A stretch of 6,087 nt of DNA from Chromatiales bacterium (GTDB lineage Bacteria > Pseudomonadota > Gammaproteobacteria > SZUA-152), in contig JALTPW010000039.1 in assembly GCA_026999335.1 (NCBI GenBank), forward strand, positions 1 through 6,087. The letters are read 5' to 3'. Below the pieces are notes generated by a model. The model was not told the DNA's origin. It was given only the letters and a program-made list of their open reading frames with translations, and ran no database searches. Every line of letters begins with the position of its first letter. Position 1 is the stretch's first letter. Positions 3,754-6,087 of this stretch are shown here, in pieces. A program made the translations under genes and the position numbers.

Positions 3754-4008
3754 ATGCATACTACCGACAACATTCCAGATAGCAAGCATGGCATGTGCGC
3801 AAAATGCTTCCGTGAGGGCCCGTTGTTCTATGCGCCTTGTCCAGAACCCAGGCGGACCAAAGGCCCTATTGGCATGTACCATTGCCCAGAATGTGGAATC
3901 ATGGTTGTCGCCGGCTTACCACATCCAATGCTGTGCGAGGAGTGCATCGACAACATTCATCGAACGCGGGTAGAAGTCCACAAGCTGTCAACAGGAGAGG
4001 AGGACTGA
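3754..4008 (+). CDS. 84-aa protein with three CxxC knuckles
   Basis: ATG follows the preceding stop by two bases, with CGAGGA six bases upstream. The protein contains CAKC (15-18), an isolated Cys29, CPEC (44-47) and CEEC (61-64), giving seven cysteines, enough for one four-Cys zinc site plus a half site. The first half is Pro- and Arg-rich (CPEPRRTKGP) and the end is a charged helix. The YHCPECG segment is typical of zinc ribbons, so nucleic-acid or protein binding is likely; no specific family is recognised. It ends GEED, and the codons for this tail contain AGGAGGA, the ribosome binding site for the next gene. Confidence 0.8.
   Translation: MHTTDNIPDSKHGMCAKCFREGPLFYAPCPEPRRTKGPIGMYHCPECGIMVVAGLPHPMLCEECIDNIHRTRVEVHKLSTGEED
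3998..4004 (+). promoter_or_regulatory. Strong Shine-Dalgarno fixing the start at 4011
   Basis: AGGAGGA lies six bases before ATG 4011 and inside the end of the preceding gene. It rules out the longer in-frame start at 3837, which would overlap the zinc-knuckle gene by 172 bases. Confidence 0.8.
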
Positions 4009-4010
4009 CA

Positions 4011-4460
4011 ATGTCAATCAACCACTACGCCTTTGTGCGTCTCGACGAGGAACAGACCGAAGCCCTTGCCCGCGGCGAGCCCATCAAGGTCACGGCCACG
4101 GACGACTATGGGCATAACAGCATCGAGTTCACCATCAATGACTCCTTCGGGTTCCTGGACGAGCACGCGCCGGACCTGACCATGCTCAAGATTACTACTT
4201 CCACGGTATGCGGCGAGCGCTACGTATCCCGATGCAATGACCATTGGTCACTGCAGATCGTGGGTGCACGGGACGTAGAGAGCATAGTTCCACGCTATCG
4301 AATCCCGACGGCAGATGAGGCCGCCGCAGTCCCTTACGGCGCGCGTATCCGCATCGAGCTGATGCGCCAAGGATGGAGGAAGTCTCCGACGAAGCGCCTG
4401 CTTTTCGATTTATTTGAGCATCTGCGGCAGGATTATGTAAAAGGAAAGGATGTTGCGTGA
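4011..4460 (+). CDS. 149-aa unrecognised phage protein
   Basis: The start is set by AGGAGGA at six bases. The protein is soluble and mixed alpha/beta: MSINHYAFVRLDEEQTEALA opens with a strand-helix, residues 24-43 look like paired strands (PIKVTATDDYGHNSIEFTIN), Cys67 and Cys75 lie in TTSTVCGERYVSRCNDHWSLQIVG (62-85), and the C-terminal third is basic and helical (MRQGWRKSPTKRLLFDLFEHLRQDY). I recognise no family or catalytic motif. The basic end may contact nucleic acid, which is inference. It overlaps the next gene by TGATG, so it belongs to the same translated block as the two small genes downstream. Confidence 0.85.
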   Translation: MSINHYAFVRLDEEQTEALARGEPIKVTATDDYGHNSIEFTINDSFGFLDEHAPDLTMLKITTSTVCGERYVSRCNDHWSLQIVGARDVESIVPRYRIPTADEAAAVPYGARIRIELMRQGWRKSPTKRLLFDLFEHLRQDYVKGKDVA

Positions 4461-4681
4461 TGTGTACGCACTACATAACTTTTACGATCAATATTCCCAT
4501 TCCGGATTGGGCGGAATGGATGGCACAGGATATTGATGGTAGCTGGTTTGTCTATAAGATGGAACCGCGTATTAAAGATAACTCGGGCGTTTGGATCGGA
4601 CATCCTGCAAAGTTCATTGCCGTAGACGAACCCAATCCCAACTGGCAAGATGCCTTGTACAAGATCGAGAGGGAGAAATGA
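4460..4681 (+). CDS. 73-aa DWAEWMAQDIDG phage protein
   Basis: The ATG of the TGATG overlap is chosen over the GTG three bases upstream; AAAGGA lies nine bases before it. Residues 15-33 read PDWAEWMAQDIDGSWFVYK, followed by MEPRIKDNSGVW and a C-terminal NPNWQDALYKIEREK. This arrangement (W-A-x-W-x-A-x-D-x-DG-x-W-x-x-Y, then a W, then NWxDxLYxIE) is a recurring small phage protein type in my experience, with no assigned function. It overlaps the next gene by ATGA. Strong support for strand and frame comes from both overlaps. Confidence 0.85.
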   Translation: MCTHYITFTINIPIPDWAEWMAQDIDGSWFVYKMEPRIKDNSGVWIGHPAKFIAVDEPNPNWQDALYKIEREK

Positions 4682-4893
4682 ACCACCGACCATGGAAGCC
4701 ATACGAACGCTACAAGATCCGCGCCATTCTTGCGCGCGCATTCAGTCATGGCCGCCGTCTGGCAAACAATCACGAGATGTATGCAGAGACAAAGGCGAGG
4801 CTGTTCAAGCGCCTGCACAAATGGCAAAAAGACGGATTGATGCGGCGCCAGGCGAAGTATCGCAAGCGTAAGTGGTTCATGATGTATGTATGA
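4678..4893 (+). CDS. 71-aa very basic helical protein
   Basis: I chose the ATG in the ATGA overlap at 4678; an in-frame ATG at 4591 would sit deep inside the upstream gene. Residues include MNHRPWKPYERYKIRAILARAF, a middle helix with HEMYAETKARLFKRLHKWQ and the C-terminus MRRQAKYRKRKWFMMYV. Lys and Arg make up about a third of the protein, with regularly spaced aromatic residues, so it is probably an all-helical nucleic-acid-binding or ribosome/RNA-associated protein; this is inference from composition only. No family recognised. Confidence 0.75.
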   Translation: MNHRPWKPYERYKIRAILARAFSHGRRLANNHEMYAETKARLFKRLHKWQKDGLMRRQAKYRKRKWFMMYV

Positions 4894-4923
4894 AACTTCA
4901 CACTGTTTTGAGGGGTACACTGG

Positions 4924-5013
4924 ATGACTAGACACAAGACAATCAAGCGCCGTAAGCGCAAATCCATGGGAGAGGTCGTGCGAGAAGCGCGACACGCTCA
5001 TGATCTCTATTGA
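4924..5013 (+). CDS. 29-aa basic peptide, possibly frameshifted gene
   Basis: ATG follows GAGGGG by eight bases and encodes MTRHKTIKRRKRK, then SMGEVVREARHAHDLY before TGA. The basic head and amphipathic tail look like real coding sequence. The +1 frame, open from 4928 to 5068, continues with MISIDEMIEGLEETMRRRGKRL. One base gained or lost near 5000-5010 would join them into a protein of roughly 47 residues, so either two overlapping mini-genes or one broken or frameshifted gene is present. Confidence 0.45.
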   Translation: MTRHKTIKRRKRKSMGEVVREARHAHDLY

Positions 5014-5068
5014 CGAAATGATCGAGGGCCTGGAGGAGACGATGAGGAGGAGGGGCAAGCGTTTATGA
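5000..5068 (+). CDS. 22-aa peptide overlapping the previous ORF and the methyltransferase start
   Basis: ATG 5000 to TGA 5066-5068 encodes MISIDEMIEGLEETMRRRGKRL, a charged amphipathic helix. It lacks a clear Shine-Dalgarno. The stop overlaps the methyltransferase start (ATGA at 5065-5068), as other gene pairs here do, which favours it being translated, either alone or as the end of the 29-aa ORF. Confidence 0.35.
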   Translation: MISIDEMIEGLEETMRRRGKRL

Positions 5069-5547
5069 AAAATGTTCTTGACGTATGCTGCGGGTGTAGG
5101 TCGATGTGGTTTGATAAGAACCACCCGTCTGTAATCTATAGCGATATTCGCAGGGAAGTTGTCACGGTAACAGATAGATCGCATAGACCAGACGGAACAA
5201 GGACGCTCGTTATCGACCCCGATTTAGTAGCCGATTTTCGCAATCTGCCATTCCCTGATAGATCATTTCGATTGGTCGCTTTTGATCCGCCACATCTTGA
5301 GAGGGCGGGAGCAAAAAGCTGGATGGCTGCAAAGTATGGAAAGCTGTCTGATGACTGGCGAAACGATTTGCGATGTGGATTTAGGGAGTGCTTTAGGGTG
5401 CTGAAGGAGGATGGTGTATTAATATTCAAGTGGAACGAAACGCATGTGAAAGTTAACGAGGTTGTTTCTCTTGCAGGCACGCAGCCTCTTTTTGGTCAGG
5501 TGTCTGGGCGTAAGGGGATGACACATTGGATGGTATTCATGAAGTGA
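5065..5547 (+). CDS. Class I SAM-dependent methyltransferase (FDPPHL type)
   Basis: The 160-aa protein starts nine bases after GAGGAGGAGGGG and overlaps the preceding ORF (ATGA). It has a Rossmann methyltransferase layout. Motif I, VLDVCCG, is at 4-10 (SAM binding). YSDIR (25-29) is the expected acidic-residue strand. ADFRNLPFPDRSF (56-68) is the motif II/III region, and FDPPHL (73-78) is a DPPY-like motif IV. These are followed by SWMAAKYG, the helix GFRECFRVLK, then GVLIFKW and the C-terminal THWMVFMK. This compact form, without a target-recognition domain, is known from phages and prophages; the substrate (DNA, RNA or a small molecule) is not established. DPPH differs from canonical DPPY/NPPY amino-methyltransferase motifs. 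It lies 16 bases before a Dam-type gene, suggesting a joint role in nucleic-acid modification. Confidence 0.88.
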   Translation: MKNVLDVCCGCRSMWFDKNHPSVIYSDIRREVVTVTDRSHRPDGTRTLVIDPDLVADFRNLPFPDRSFRLVAFDPPHLERAGAKSWMAAKYGKLSDDWRNDLRCGFRECFRVLKEDGVLIFKWNETHVKVNEVVSLAGTQPLFGQVSGRKGMTHWMVFMK

Positions 5548-5563
5548 TCTGCTGGAGTGGCGA

Positions 5564-6087
5564 ATGAAACCACGCGCAGCCACCAACACACCCCTTGACG
5601 ACAAGGGCCTGTGGGAGACGCCGCAGGAGGTCGTGGATGCGGTCGTGAAACGAATCGGAATGCCTGTTGTGCTGGATGTTTGCGCGACAGCCGAAACATC
5701 CAAAGCAACGCCGTTTTTTGGTCCAGGAGGTATCTGTCAAAATGCATTTGACGTGTCATGGGAGCGCATAATGGATGAAGAATACGTGTCGGGAGTACAA
5801 CTTGGCTATGCCGGCACAGGCATGGCATGGATGAACCCGCCATACAGTCGCGGCAATCTCAACAGGTGGACACGGAGGGCGAAGGAATTTGCCCAATCCG
5901 GGTATTTCATTGCCTGTCTTGTCCCGCACGCACCAGACACCACATGGTGGCAAGAGAGCATCGAGCCGCAGGCATCACTGATTCTGATGCCCACGAAACG
6001 GATTCGATTTCTGCGACCTGATGGGACACCCGGAGATTCACCGCCCGGACCATCCGCGATCTGCCTGCTGACACCGTGGGGCGGGCC
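5564..6087 (+). CDS. dam: Phage DNA N-6-adenine methyltransferase, Dam family (3' end beyond window)
   Basis: ATG follows TGGAG by six bases; 174 complete codons run off the window end without a stop. Motifs in order are WETPQEV (17-23), VLDVCATAETSKATPFF (36-52; LDVCA is the SAM-binding strand), W66, AWMNPPYS (88-95; NPPY is the catalytic motif for transferring methyl to adenine N6), WTRRAKEFAQSG (102-113), LVPHAPDTTWW (119-129) and KRIRF (145-149) followed by a DGTPGDSPPGPS segment. This is the full signature of the phage Dam family, typically about 160-190 residues, so little is missing. The expected role is to methylate adenines in phage DNA and thereby block host restriction or mimic host methylation; the recognition site cannot be read from the sequence. 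The true 3' end is unknown. Confidence 0.93.
   Translation, partial: MKPRAATNTPLDDKGLWETPQEVVDAVVKRIGMPVVLDVCATAETSKATPFFGPGGICQNAFDVSWERIMDEEYVSGVQLGYAGTGMAWMNPPYSRGNLNRWTRRAKEFAQSGYFIACLVPHAPDTTWWQESIEPQASLILMPTKRIRFLRPDGTPGDSPPGPSAICLLTPWGG

Noticed and set aside
3837..4460. Longer 207-aa version of the gene at 4011
   Set aside because: It would overlap the triple-CxxC gene by 172 bases in another frame, while ATG 4011 has an ideal AGGAGGA six bases upstream.
4552..5184. 210-codon open frame on the minus strand
   Set aside because: It opposes several overlapping + strand genes that have ribosome binding sites and recognisable motifs. No family features are visible in its translation.

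Overview
The window looks like part of the accessory/early region of a tailed phage or prophage of a Gram-negative, moderately GC-rich bacterium; the sequence does not let me name the host. The reasons are as follows. Every supportable gene lies on the + strand. The genes are very short and densely packed, with ATGA, TGATG and TAATG stop/start overlaps. Several products are of kinds typical of phages: an Ea22-like TPGPW protein, a 'DWAEWMAQDIDG' mini-protein, a Dam-type adenine methyltransferase and a tRNA with encoded CCA.

Layout. 3-254 is the 3' end of an unrecognised acidic helical gene. 247-1272 encodes a DUF6745-type protein interrupted by a 17-unit, 12-bp in-frame minisatellite. It overlaps a 113-aa histidine-motif protein (1269-1610), which overlaps an Ea22-like protein (1610-1891). 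From 1950 to 4008 there is a run of tiny cysteine-rich, probably zinc-binding proteins (C2H2, C2HC, C4, CxxCxGxG, CxxC, triple CxxC), plus one single-pass membrane peptide (2135-2305). This run is split by about 600 nt of non-coding DNA (2794-3397). That block holds a CAT-anticodon tRNA (3123-3198) and a series of perfect or near-perfect stem-loops, including two multi-stem elements (about 2814-2926 and 3251-3374) that share short motifs. It is the best candidate for something undescribed here.

The right third (4011-5068) has an unrecognised 149-aa protein, the small DWAEW protein, a very basic 71-aa protein and two peptide-sized ORFs in overlapping frames. It ends with two adjacent methyltransferases: a class I SAM methyltransferase with FDPPHL (5065-5547), and a Dam-family DNA N6-adenine methyltransferase with NPPYS (5564 to beyond the window end).

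Working together: overlaps and tight Shine-Dalgarno spacing suggest a few translationally coupled blocks (3-1891, 1950-2305, 2429-2793, 3398-4893, 4924-6087). The methyltransferases probably modify phage DNA against host restriction. The small Zn proteins are plausible host-takeover or nucleic-acid-binding factors, but their functions are not established from sequence. No convincing promoter or U-tract terminator was seen by eye.
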